From the NCBI GenBank assembly GCA_035623985.1, contig DASPSJ010000095.1, positions 18,923 to 82,922 on the forward strand: 64,000 bases of DNA. The letters are read 5' to 3'. Every line of letters begins with the position of its first letter. Within the stretch, counting starts at the first letter, position 1. Below the pieces are notes generated by a model, which saw only the letters and a program-made list of their open reading frames with translations, was not told where the DNA came from and did not search any database. The position numbers and the translations under genes were made by a program. This DNA comes from DAHUYF01 sp035623985 (GTDB lineage Bacteria > Pseudomonadota > Alphaproteobacteria > ATCC43930 > CGMCC-115725). Positions 17,101 to 25,340 of the stretch are shown piece by piece.

Positions 17101-18753
17101 ATGACGGACGGGGTGGATTGGAAAACGCAACCGCTCGAACTGCGTCTGGCGCATGAGGTGAAGGCTTGCCGCACCTGCGTCTGGTTCTGGAAGGGCACGC
17201 CGCCCTATGGGCCCTATCCGAGCTATGATTGGACGACGGACTTTCCGCCGCAGGCAAACCGCAACGAAGCGCAATCGCCCAGGGGCTCGTCGCCCAAGCC
17301 CTGGCTCACGGCGCGCCTGACCGGCGACAGGTTCGTCGATCCCGGCATCATGCATGGCTGCCGCAAGGCGCCGATCATGACCGTCGGCATCAATCCCAAC
17401 ATGACCGCGTGGTTTCCTTATGCCTCGGCGGCCGGCTGGCTCTATCCCGCCTTCAACAGCGATGCGCGCTATGCCTATTACTATCGCCATTTCACGCTCT
17501 ACCAGGAGAGCCTGTCGCTCGACTATGTGCGCAAGCATCTGAGCGCGGACGAGCGCCTCCTCGCCGAGGATGACGGCTACCTCAGCGAGGTCGCGCGCGA
17601 GCCCGTCCACAATTACCTCCGCTTGACCCTGCAGTATCGGGGCCGCGGCGCGCCGACGGTCCACGAGATCGCCTGGAAGCCCGAGGCGCGGTGGGTCGTC
17701 GTGCAAGATGCAGGCAAAGCCGAGGACGAGCGGACCTGGTTCAAGAAGGGCGACCCGATCGCCGGCCGCTTCGACTGTCCCGCCGAGGTCGATGCCGAGA
17801 TCTACGAGAACCCCTCGGGCTACTACCAGCGCATGGTCGAGGTGCTCGAGCGCTTCAAGCGCAAGACCGGGCTGGAGAGCGCCAACCTCACCGTCGGCGA
17901 GGACGTGGCCCAGCACGACATGGTCTCCTGCGCCTCGCCCGGCTGGCAGAGCAAATACGACATGGCGACCGAGCGCATCGCCCATAACTGCGTGCACGAT
18001 CACGGCTGGATCGTCTCGCAGTTCGTGCAGAGCCAGCCGGCGGTGGTCATCCTCGTCGGCGGCAGCGCGCTTTCCATGTTCCGCGGCGTGTTCGGCCCCT
18101 ACATGACGCTCGAGGACTCCGGCCACGACATCTATCAGCTCCTCGACGAGACCTGCTCGCGCCCGACCTACGTGACGATCGACATCGGCAAGGTCAAGTT
18201 CCGCACGCGCGTGCTGACGCCGCCGCACTTCTCCTACGCCGCCAATTTCTTCGCCCAGGCGCGCCTTTCGGAGGCGGCCTGGGCCGCGTTCCAGCACGAT
18301 TTCGCCGCCGACGCCAGGGTGCTGGCCGAAGCCCATCGCGTGTGGGAGCCCAATTCCGACGGCACCGTGCCGATCGAGCTCAAGGGGCCGGGCGATCCCC
18401 TGCGCGCCCGGATCAGCGTCGCCGGCTGGCAGGTGCTGACCGCCTATTACATGGATCCCTACGACAAGCTCGCGGGCGCGCTCGCCGACGAGTTCAAGGC
18501 GGGCACGCTCGCCTTCGACGCCGCGACCGGGCATTTGAAGCGCAGCGACGGGCCGTGCCGTTTCTGCGTCAACGGCCAATGGACCTTCCCCGAAGGCTGC
18601 GCCTATGGCAAGCCCGACGTTCCGCCCTACGGGGCGGGCGAGCTCGAGGCCGCGGTCGAGACGATCCTGGCCCGCGCGCGCGACGCGGCGGCGGCGCGCA
18701 CGGCGCCGGGCGGCCCGTCCTCCTCCCCTTCTTCCAGCAGGAGCGCGCCATGA
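17101..18753 (+). CDS. Uracil-DNA-glycosylase-superfamily-like Fe-S protein
   Basis: 550 aa, ATG at 17101 after GGAGGGAGC. The layout resembles family 4/5 uracil-DNA glycosylases: C23xxC26 near the start; IMTVGINPN at 92-100 in the place of the catalytic motif A; and two later cysteines (VSCASPGW, HNCVHDHGW) just before QPAVVILVGGSALSMF, the usual strand and helix after the fourth Fe-S ligand. GINPN is closest to the GINPG of Mug/TDG. The protein is about twice the normal length: ~170 residues separate motif A from the third cysteine, and a C-terminal ~200 residues carry another CxxC...C (PCRFC, EGC). It may act on DNA, a nucleoside or another substrate. The stop overlaps the next start (ATGA). 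Confidence 0.55.
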   Translation: MTDGVDWKTQPLELRLAHEVKACRTCVWFWKGTPPYGPYPSYDWTTDFPPQANRNEAQSPRGSSPKPWLTARLTGDRFVDPGIMHGCRKAPIMTVGINPNMTAWFPYASAAGWLYPAFNSDARYAYYYRHFTLYQESLSLDYVRKHLSADERLLAEDDGYLSEVAREPVHNYLRLTLQYRGRGAPTVHEIAWKPEARWVVVQDAGKAEDERTWFKKGDPIAGRFDCPAEVDAEIYENPSGYYQRMVEVLERFKRKTGLESANLTVGEDVAQHDMVSCASPGWQSKYDMATERIAHNCVHDHGWIVSQFVQSQPAVVILVGGSALSMFRGVFGPYMTLEDSGHDIYQLLDETCSRPTYVTIDIGKVKFRTRVLTPPHFSYAANFFAQARLSEAAWAAFQHDFAADARVLAEAHRVWEPNSDGTVPIELKGPGDPLRARISVAGWQVLTAYYMDPYDKLAGALADEFKAGTLAFDAATGHLKRSDGPCRFCVNGQWTFPEGCAYGKPDVPPYGAGELEAAVETILARARDAAAARTAPGGPSSSPSSSRSAP

Positions 18754-19910
18754 CGACGATCTCGAACCACCTCGCCGTGGCCAAGCCGGACCGCGATCTC
18801 GATTGGCTCAAAGGCGCGCTGCAGACGGCCATCGCGCTCGAGCACGCGACGATGCCCTATTATCTCGCGGCGACCTATTCGCTCGAAGTGCAGAACTATA
18901 CCGCCTACAACCTCCTGCGCAGCGTCGCCATGGAGGAGATGGCCCACATGGCGATCGCCTGCAACCTGCTGGCCGCGATCGGCGGCGCGCCGAAGATCAT
19001 GGGTCTCGCGCCGGCCTATCCCTCCCGCGGCCTTCCCGGCAATGCGGAGCCCGATCTCTATGTCTGCCTGGCGCCGCTCTCCAAGCGGCTGCTGCAGAAT
19101 TTCATGCGGCTCGAGACCCCGTTCTTCCTGCTCGATCCGCAGTTCCAGCACGAGGCCTATCCCACGATCTCGCGGCTCTACGACGGCATTCGCGGCGCGG
19201 TGCGCGACAACCGCGCGCAAATCCGCGACGCGATGAAGCGCGGCGGCGGCGCCAACCAGGTCGGCGACGACATCGGCTTCAGCACCTTCGCCTACGCCGA
19301 AGGCAAGGATCCGGTTCCCGGGATCGAGGCCGCGATCGACGAGATCCTGACCCAGGGCGAGGGCTCGACCTCGAGGACGCTGCATGCCGGCCCGGCCTCG
19401 CAAGGCGAAGAGTCGCATTACTGCAAATTCGCCGAGATCTATTACGGCCACCAGTTCGCAATGCCCGGCGACGTGGTGACGCTCACCAAGGCGACGGAGC
19501 CGCAATTCTTCGGCGGCTACCCGATTCCGTTTCCCGCCGTGCGCAACACGCTGAGCGTGCCCAAGGACGGCTATGCCAAGCTCCTCGCCAAGGATCCGGA
19601 GGGCGACGCCGCGTCCAAGGACCTGCTCGCCTTCGACCGCGCCTATTCCGGCCTCATGGGAAATCTCGACGCCATGTGGAACGGACCCGCGGACAAGTCC
19701 TGGCCCACCTTCGGCCAGGCGGTCGAGACGATGGCGAAGCTGCGCGTGCTCGCCTGCTTCAACATCATGAAGCATCAGGTGCCGCCCGCCGCGGTGGCGG
19801 CGCTGCCGCAATTGTACCCGGACGAGATAAACGACCTCGCCGCCTATACCGATCTCGCGGCGCCGGTCTATTACGGACCCCGCTTCCGCAACGTCGCCGC
19901 CGCGCCCTGA
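18750..19910 (+). CDS. Ferritin-like protein (VioB/iminophenylpyruvate-dimer-synthase type)
   Basis: 386 aa. The ATG at 18750 overlaps the previous stop (ATGA) with AGGAG eight bases upstream. Helices carry the di-iron-like ligands of the ferritin-like family seen in VioB/RebD/StaD: ALEHATMPYYLAATYSLE (E31, H32), VAMEEMAHMAIACNLLAAIG (E62/E63, H66) and EESHYCKFAEIYYGH. Then comes the TWPTFGQAVE-like and MKHQVPP C-terminal part. In violacein and staurosporine routes such domains couple amino-acid-derived imines; many free-standing homologues are uncharacterised. Here it closes the five-gene cluster. The fold is well supported; the substrate is unknown. Confidence 0.7.
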   Translation: MTTISNHLAVAKPDRDLDWLKGALQTAIALEHATMPYYLAATYSLEVQNYTAYNLLRSVAMEEMAHMAIACNLLAAIGGAPKIMGLAPAYPSRGLPGNAEPDLYVCLAPLSKRLLQNFMRLETPFFLLDPQFQHEAYPTISRLYDGIRGAVRDNRAQIRDAMKRGGGANQVGDDIGFSTFAYAEGKDPVPGIEAAIDEILTQGEGSTSRTLHAGPASQGEESHYCKFAEIYYGHQFAMPGDVVTLTKATEPQFFGGYPIPFPAVRNTLSVPKDGYAKLLAKDPEGDAASKDLLAFDRAYSGLMGNLDAMWNGPADKSWPTFGQAVETMAKLRVLACFNIMKHQVPPAAVAALPQLYPDEINDLAAYTDLAAPVYYGPRFRNVAAAP

Positions 19911-19947
19911 CCGCGCCGGCGGGGAGGCAGGCCCGAGGCAACCAATT

Positions 19948-19974
19948 TAGGTTGACAGGCTCATTGTCAACCTA
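19948..19974. repeat. Inverted repeat TAGGTTGACA/TGTCAACCTA before satD
   Basis: Perfect 10-bp arms (19948-19957 and 19965-19974) with a 7-base loop. The left arm contains TTGACA, and TATAAA at 19973-19978 follows at a 15-base spacing, so the repeat may overlap a promoter for the satD gene. It shares the half-site GGTTGAC with the repeats at 19976-20004 and 21807-21855. Confidence 0.65.
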
Positions 19975-19975
19975 T

Positions 19976-20004
19976 AAAGGTTGTCAACGGCGTTGACAAC
20001 CTTT
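19976..20004. repeat. Inverted repeat AAAGGTTGTCAAC/GTTGACAACCTTT before satD
   Basis: Perfect 13-bp arms with a 3-base GGC loop, followed by TT and GGG. As RNA it would be a strong hairpin ending in five Us (20002-20006), so it could also end transcription of the 14-20 kb cluster. Because the same half-site recurs after the DUF3307 gene, an operator role is at least as likely. Confidence 0.65.
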
Positions 20005-20037
20005 TTGGGTTGCCGATCCTCGAGCGGTTGCACGGCC

Positions 20038-20703
20038 ATGGCTGCTTCCCCCCGACGCTCCCCGGAATATATCTCCCTGATCGGCGACATCGTCGGCTCG
20101 CGGCAAATTCCGGGCGGCCAGCGCGCAAGGCTGCAGCAGCGGTTTCAGGCCCTGATCGGCAATCTCAATGCGAAATACCGTCAATACCTCGCGTCCCAGT
20201 TCATCATAACCTTGGGCGATGAATTTCAGGGGCTGCTGTCGAAGGCCGCTCCGATCCCCGACATCGTTTGGGATCTCGAGGAAGAGCTTCAAGATCGGGA
20301 ATTCCGCTTGGGCTTCGGCATCGGCGTGCTCTACACCCCGCTGCAAGAATACGCGATAAACCTCGACGGCCCCACTCTTCACAACGCGCGCGCCGCGATC
20401 GACGTCGCGAAATCCGGATTGGAGCTCGGCGGCGTCTTTAGGGGCTTCGGCAAGCTCGATACCATACTGGATGGAATTGCCCGGATGCTGTGGTTCCACA
20501 GGTCGAGATTGACCCGTCAGCAACGCAGGATCGTTCATCTCCTGCGCCAAGGGATGACGCACACGCAGATCGCGGGGCGATTGCGCGTCTCGCGGCAAGC
20601 CATATCGAAACAGGCTCAGGCGTCGGGATGGGGACCATACGCCGCGGCGGAGACGTCCTGGCGCGCGCTTTTGCAGGCTTACGTGGAGCCGATGCTGGAG
20701 TGA
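20038..20703 (+). CDS. SatD-family protein with C-terminal HTH
   Basis: 221 aa from the ATG at 20038. The N-terminal ~150 residues match SatD: EYISLIGDIVGSRQIP, ASQFIITLGDEFQGLLSK, FRLGFGIGVLYTPLQ and DGPTLHNARAAIDVAK. The last ~60 residues form a helix-turn-helix (RIVHLLRQGMTHTQIAGRLR, then VSRQAISKQAQ), so the protein should bind DNA. It lies directly after two GGTTGAC-type inverted repeats and seven bases before a DUF3307-type membrane gene, the pairing typical of SatD. It probably represses its own operon through those repeats. The biological role of SatD pairs is not established. Confidence 0.75.
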   Translation: MAASPRRSPEYISLIGDIVGSRQIPGGQRARLQQRFQALIGNLNAKYRQYLASQFIITLGDEFQGLLSKAAPIPDIVWDLEEELQDREFRLGFGIGVLYTPLQEYAINLDGPTLHNARAAIDVAKSGLELGGVFRGFGKLDTILDGIARMLWFHRSRLTRQQRRIVHLLRQGMTHTQIAGRLRVSRQAISKQAQASGWGPYAAAETSWRALLQAYVEPMLE

Positions 20704-20710
20704 CCGGACA

Positions 20711-21559
20711 ATGGCTCACAGGGCGATCAGCGATGCCTATCTGCTTTGGTCGGAGGTCCTTTTCGCGTGGGCTCTGGCGGCCTACGGCGTAAATTCGGAT
20801 CCCTTGGCCGATGAGAGCAAGGATTTTCGCTGGCGCGGCTGGATGGCGTTCTATGGGGGACGCTGCGTCCTTGCCTGCGCCGCCGCTCTCCTCGTCTGCC
20901 GCTCCGCCGTTTTGGCGATCTCGCTTTTCCTCTCCGTCGCCGTCCCGCCCTGGATCCGATATAAGGTTCCCGCCAAGCGCAGGGCCGAGGCGGAATGCGC
21001 GTTCATCATGATACCGGCCGTCGGGCTGCTGTTTATCGTCGAGCGCCTCGGCCTTGCGCCGAGGTCGAGCGCCGCGTCCCTGCTCATAAGCGCGGACAAG
21101 CTCGCGGCGTTGCTGATTTCGGCAACCTCCTTGCTGTTGGCGGTCCGCGGCGGAACCTACATCGTCAGGAGCTTTTTGCGGAAGGCCGGAACCTTGCCGC
21201 AAGTTGCGGCCGTCGCCGCGGGCGTCCAGGCGCCGCCCGCGTCCGAAGCGCCGTCGGCGCAAGCCGCTCCCCGCGTCGACGTGTCGGAGTTCAATCGCGG
21301 CCGTTTGATCGGGAACCTGGAGCGGCTTGTGCTCACCGTCGCCCTGGCCGCCGGCAGCTTTGCCGCGGTCGGCTTCCTCCTGGCGGCAAAGGGAGCGATC
21401 CGCTTCGACGAATTCGCCAAACGGGACTTCGCGGAATATTTTTTGGTTGGATCCTTGGCGAGCATTCTGATCGCGCTCTGCGCCGGCCTCGTCATCCGCT
21501 TTGCGCTTCTTGCGCTCTGGCCGGATCTGCTGGTGTTGCAGATACAATCGGGATCTTAG
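20711..21559 (+). CDS. DUF3307/SatE-like integral membrane protein
   Basis: 282 aa, starting seven bases after satD. Three or four hydrophobic helices lie in residues ~35-75 and ~95-150. An Ala/Pro-rich linker (~170-195) is followed by two more helices. The C-terminal block RGRLIGNLERLVLTVALAAG, FLLAAKGAIRFDEFAKRDFA and EYFLVGSLASIL is the conserved signature of membrane partners of SatD. The IGNLER and FAKRDFAEYFLVG motifs face the membrane edges. Likely an inner-membrane component acting with SatD; function unknown. Confidence 0.7.
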   Translation: MAHRAISDAYLLWSEVLFAWALAAYGVNSDPLADESKDFRWRGWMAFYGGRCVLACAAALLVCRSAVLAISLFLSVAVPPWIRYKVPAKRRAEAECAFIMIPAVGLLFIVERLGLAPRSSAASLLISADKLAALLISATSLLLAVRGGTYIVRSFLRKAGTLPQVAAVAAGVQAPPASEAPSAQAAPRVDVSEFNRGRLIGNLERLVLTVALAAGSFAAVGFLLAAKGAIRFDEFAKRDFAEYFLVGSLASILIALCAGLVIRFALLALWPDLLVLQIQSGS

Positions 21560-21879
21560 CAGCGGTTCCGGAAGAGGGCTCACGGGGGATTGAGGCGCGG
21601 CCCGGTTCGGCGGCGCCGTAGCCTGCCCTTGCCGTGCCGGCCCGCGAGGAATGCCGGCCGATTGGCGCGGATAGGCCGGCGTCATGAAATCGTCGGAAGC
21701 GCGGGAAAGCGGCGACGGCTGCGGGCTTTTCTTGCGATTTGGCAGTCCGCTTGACGACCGGCGGAGGCGCGTGCCGGAAACAGCCGGGAAGGCGCGCTCC
21801 GATTTGTCAACCTCTTTCGGTTGATTGGCGCTCGGTCAACCCGAAACGGTTGACCAAATGATGCCCCGCCGCCGCCCGC
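21560..21879 (+). other. Convergent intergenic region after DUF3307 gene
   Basis: 320 bases between the convergent DUF3307 and metallo-beta-lactamase genes. No coding signal is seen. Apart from the GGTTGAC repeats at 21807-21855 it is featureless GC-rich sequence. Confidence 0.5.
21807..21855. repeat. GGTTGAC inverted repeats after DUF3307 gene
   Basis: Two hairpins in tandem: TCAACC/GGTTGA (21807-21812, 21819-21824) and GGTCAACC/GGTTGACC (21834-21841, 21848-21855), each with a 6-base loop. The half-sites are the same as in the two repeats before satD, so the satD-DUF3307 pair is bracketed by eight copies in inverted pairs. Confidence 0.65.
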
Positions 21880-23427
21880 TCACAGTTTGTAATCGATATA
21901 GAGCTGGTCGATGCCGGAGGTCGTGCGCGTGGAAAACGGCTTCCCCAGGGCGTCGAGGCCGGAGGTCGGCTTGGTCTTGCCGGCGCCGATCTGGTCGCTG
22001 CGCGCCAGTTGGTTGTTGGTTTTCTTCTCGATGGCGTCGAGCAGCGGAATCCGCGGCACCTCCGTGCCGGTCGCCGGCTTGCCGTAGCAGTCGGGCTCGG
22101 TCGAGCACATCGCCACGCACCCCTGCCGCATCGCGCCGAGCGCGTCCTTCGGCGTCGCGTTGGTGCTGCCGTGGTGGCCGACCTTGTAGAAGTCGATTTC
22201 GCCGAGGATCTCCTTGCTCGCGTCGGTGAGCGCGGTGTGGCCGGAGGTCCCGACTTTGCCGCCATAGAGGAAATTCTCCCAATTGCCCCACTGCGCGTCG
22301 CCCGCGAACAGCAGGTGCTTGCCGCCGAAGGTGAACAGCACCACCAGGCTTTGATTGTTGAGCGTCTCGTCCGCCTGCCGCGCCTTGGCGGCGAGCACGT
22401 CGGGCTGCACCTCCGTCACCGACCGCTCGACGGTTTCCTGGCTGTCGTAGCGGAAGGCGGCTTGCGGGTATTCCTTGCCGCCGATCTGGAAGACGCGCTC
22501 GAAGGGTTGGACCGGCTGCGACACCGAGAGGTCGTTTGCGGCAAGATATTGCTCGTTCTTGCCGTTCATCTGTTTGACCAGCGCGAGATCGTGCGGCGGT
22601 CCCAGGATTTGCGCCGTGAGGCCCGCGGCGGCGAGATCCGCGGGCAAGGTCGGCGCGTCGCCCGCCTTGTAATAGGCGATAGGCGGCTTGTTCTTGAAGC
22701 CGCCATGGAGGACGCCCAGCGCCACGTCGTTGCTGTTGCCCTTGCCGAGGGCCAAGGCGGGTCCGGTGATGTTCTCGGCCATGTAGCCGAGCTCGTCGTC
22801 CTCGGGGTTCTTTCGCGCCGCCAGCGCCTGCGCGAGCTGCCGCGCCACCCCCGCAAGGCTCGCCTGGAAGGCCGCCGCCCCCGTGTCGCCGGGATCCTCG
22901 AACCATGACATCCAGACCTGCTCGACGGTGAACTGGCTGAAGACGTCCTTGCAGGTCGCGAAGCCGGAGATGTGATCGGCATGGCGGTGCGTCATGATGA
23001 CGAGCGCCAGATTGCTCCCGGTGTCCTGCGCCATCTGGGCGACGGCTTCCTTGATGCTGCCGATGTCTCCGGCATGGACGCCGCAATCGATGAGAATGTG
23101 CTTGAGGCCCGCCGGCGTCAGCACCGTCAGCAGGAAGAAGTCGCCGAACCCGATGCGGAACATGCGCACGCGCAATCCGCTGGGGCCGACGGCGCTCCGG
23201 TCCGATGCGGCGGGCGCCTTTGCGGGAGCGCTCGCCGCCGCCACCGCATCGGCGGGGCTCGGTTGCGCGCTTGTCGGCGCGTTGGCCGGCGCCGGGGTTT
23301 GCGTTTTCTTGCGCGTCGTGCGCCGCGGCCGCGCGGCGGCGGCCGTGCTTTTCCGCCGCCGGGGCGTCGCAGATTTCGGTTTCGTCCGAGGGCGCTTCGC
23401 CGTGCGCCGGCCGCCGCGTGTGGCCAT
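21880..23427 (-). CDS. Metallo-beta-lactamase-fold hydrolase with basic N-terminal tail
   Basis: 515 aa from the ATG at 23427 (GGGGGA nine bases upstream; the protease stop ends two bases before it). Residues ~1-80 are a Lys/Arg/Ala/Pro-rich tail like a histone H1 arm (KPKSATPRRRKSTAAAARPR). From ~90 the MBL fold follows: MFRIGFGDFFLLTVLTPAG, ILIDCGVHAGD, the metal motif IMTHRHADHISGF (HxHxDH), later LLFAGDAQWGNWE and FYKVGHHGSTNATPKDAL. The spacing and HHGSTNAT are those of ComEC-like MBL domains, which cleave nucleic acids or phosphodiesters. No membrane segment. It forms a tight pair with the upstream metalloprotease. The tail may bind DNA. Confidence 0.75.
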   Translation of the reverse strand: MATRGGRRTAKRPRTKPKSATPRRRKSTAAAARPRRTTRKKTQTPAPANAPTSAQPSPADAVAAASAPAKAPAASDRSAVGPSGLRVRMFRIGFGDFFLLTVLTPAGLKHILIDCGVHAGDIGSIKEAVAQMAQDTGSNLALVIMTHRHADHISGFATCKDVFSQFTVEQVWMSWFEDPGDTGAAAFQASLAGVARQLAQALAARKNPEDDELGYMAENITGPALALGKGNSNDVALGVLHGGFKNKPPIAYYKAGDAPTLPADLAAAGLTAQILGPPHDLALVKQMNGKNEQYLAANDLSVSQPVQPFERVFQIGGKEYPQAAFRYDSQETVERSVTEVQPDVLAAKARQADETLNNQSLVVLFTFGGKHLLFAGDAQWGNWENFLYGGKVGTSGHTALTDASKEILGEIDFYKVGHHGSTNATPKDALGAMRQGCVAMCSTEPDCYGKPATGTEVPRIPLLDAIEKKTNNQLARSDQIGAGKTKPTSGLDALGKPFSTRTTSGIDQLYIDYKL

Positions 23428-23429
23428 GG

Positions 23430-25340
23430 TCAAATTCCCCCGTGAATGAGGCCGAAATTGATCCGGAAGCGGCTCTCATCGCCCTTCCGTCCCGCCTTCC
23501 ACGCCGCTCTGCCCTTGCCAAACCCGCTCGCGGCATAGTGATGGCGCTGGCGCTTTTCCCGCTTGTCACCGATATGGTTGTGGATGGCATAGCGGATTTT
23601 CGGATCCGGGCGCTTGCCGTGCTCGTCGAGCGGCTGCTGCGAGATGAGCAGGGTGACGCCGCCGCGCAAGGGAAATTGCCCGGCGGCGGGATTGTCTTCA
23701 TCGAGATTTGCCCGGCGCGTCTGCACCACCTCGACGACCATGTCGACCTTGAGGCCGCCATCCGAGCCGATGCGGAAGGTGGGATGGAACGACGGCACGT
23801 CGATGTCTTCGCCTCGATCCCTCATGTCGAAGCCGAGCGCCTGGGCGTTCTCCTTCACGTATGTGCGTAGGACTCGGCCGACCTTGTTCTTCTCCCGTCT
23901 GGTAAGGCCGTTGGGATCGCCGAAGACGAGCCCCGTGATCGCCGGAAGCGCGTCGGGTTGGATCCGGTCCCAGCAGAGCGCGTCTTCGGAGAAGAAGGCC
24001 GCGCCCTCGGCGACGATGCCGCGCAGCCGGAAAGCCTGCATGAAGGCGTCGCGAATGCCCTCGGGATCCTCGGGGTCCATGTCGAGATGCGCGGTGATGA
24101 TGGCGCGCAGGAAGTCGCCGAAGGCGATGTCGACGGGCGGGCAATAGTCGAGCGCGCGCACGCAGATCGAGAAGAAGGTGTTGGCCGTCCGGCTCGCCTC
24201 CGCCGCCAGCATCTGGGCGAGCGGGCCCGGCAGATCCTCCGGCCGGGCCGAGCCGCCGCCCGCGCGGAAGATGCGGAAGAGGTCGGCGGTGCGCCGCGTA
24301 TAGGTCGAGAAATAGGCGTCGAAGACGGCCGCGACCAGAATCGCGCCGCGGTCATGGGGCTCGGTCTTAACGTTGATGTCGTCGGAATTCACCGGCGTGC
24401 CGAGCGCGCTGCGCAGTCCCGAATGCATGCCCGAGGCTTGGCCGAACTGCTGCGCAAGCTGGATCAGCGGGTTCGGCGCGGCGATCTGCGCCTGGATGAC
24501 CGCCGGCGCGGCGCCCGCGGCGGCTTCGGGCGTCATGTAGAATTGAAAGAGCGCGCCGCCCGTCTTCTGGAGCGTGTCGAGCAGCGCTTCCTTGTGCGAG
24601 AAATGGCGGAAGAGCGCGGCGAGATCGGCAAACGCCTCGTGGAAGGCCGGCACGTCGATGTTGGTCGGCTCGGTGAAGTATGTGCGGATGCCGTCCACGA
24701 TCGCATGCGTCGTCTCGTGGGCGATGATGTCGTGCGACAGGCAGGTGAACACCGTCTGGCCCGGGAAATTGCTCCCGGGCTTCGTCATGCTGGCGCGGAA
24801 ATAGCCGAAGAGGATGCCGTGCGCCTCGGGGCTGTAGAAGGCGTTGGCCTGGTACATCGCGTGCGGAAAGAGCAGCAGGCGGTGAATGGTGCCCGTGGGC
24901 GTCTTGCCGCGCTGGCGGGGAGGGCGCTCCAGGCGCCAATGGATGCGCCGTCCGAGCGCGGTCTCGAAACGCTGTAAGGTCTCGGCGGCGACCGCATAGA
25001 CCATCTGCTGGTGAAATCGCGGATCGGATTCGGTGGGATCGACGCCGCCTTGGATCAGGATGCGGGGATCGTCGAGATCGACCGGCTTGTAATAAGTCTT
25101 GTGGGTGCCGTCGTAATCGATGACCGCCAGCTTCTCGCCGACCGGCCCCGGCGCGAGCTTCTCGTAGCGCAGCAGGACGCTCATGACGTTGCCCACGAGA
25201 TGGCCGGCGCTGGGATCGAAGGCGTAGACCTTGAGCGGGCGCTGGCTGGGCTGGGGAACGGCGGTCGTCGGCGCAAAGATGTCGGCCGGCGCCGGCAGCG
25301 CGGCCGTCCGGCCGCGCGAGGCAGGATGTCGTCTCGCCAT
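23430..25340 (-). CDS. Predicted zinc metalloprotease (gluzincin-like)
   Basis: 636 aa. The zinc motif is in SHDIIAHETTHAIVDGI (HExxH form HETTH), followed 20-30 residues later by VPAFHEAFADLAALFRHFS, where the E and D fit the third ligand pattern of thermolysin-like gluzincins. Before it lie strand-rich domains (VYAFDPSAGHLVGN, IDYDGTHKTYYKPVDL) and after it a long helical part. The last ~120 residues include HPTFRIGSDGGLKVDMVVEV and the C-terminal basic stretch KRQRHHYAASGFGKGRAAWK. No signal peptide, so it may work in the cytoplasm. It is two bases from the MBL gene. Substrate unknown; a proteolytic partner for the MBL is inference. Confidence 0.65.
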   Translation of the reverse strand: MARRHPASRGRTAALPAPADIFAPTTAVPQPSQRPLKVYAFDPSAGHLVGNVMSVLLRYEKLAPGPVGEKLAVIDYDGTHKTYYKPVDLDDPRILIQGGVDPTESDPRFHQQMVYAVAAETLQRFETALGRRIHWRLERPPRQRGKTPTGTIHRLLLFPHAMYQANAFYSPEAHGILFGYFRASMTKPGSNFPGQTVFTCLSHDIIAHETTHAIVDGIRTYFTEPTNIDVPAFHEAFADLAALFRHFSHKEALLDTLQKTGGALFQFYMTPEAAAGAAPAVIQAQIAAPNPLIQLAQQFGQASGMHSGLRSALGTPVNSDDINVKTEPHDRGAILVAAVFDAYFSTYTRRTADLFRIFRAGGGSARPEDLPGPLAQMLAAEASRTANTFFSICVRALDYCPPVDIAFGDFLRAIITAHLDMDPEDPEGIRDAFMQAFRLRGIVAEGAAFFSEDALCWDRIQPDALPAITGLVFGDPNGLTRREKNKVGRVLRTYVKENAQALGFDMRDRGEDIDVPSFHPTFRIGSDGGLKVDMVVEVVQTRRANLDEDNPAAGQFPLRGGVTLLISQQPLDEHGKRPDPKIRYAIHNHIGDKREKRQRHHYAASGFGKGRAAWKAGRKGDESRFRINFGLIHGGI

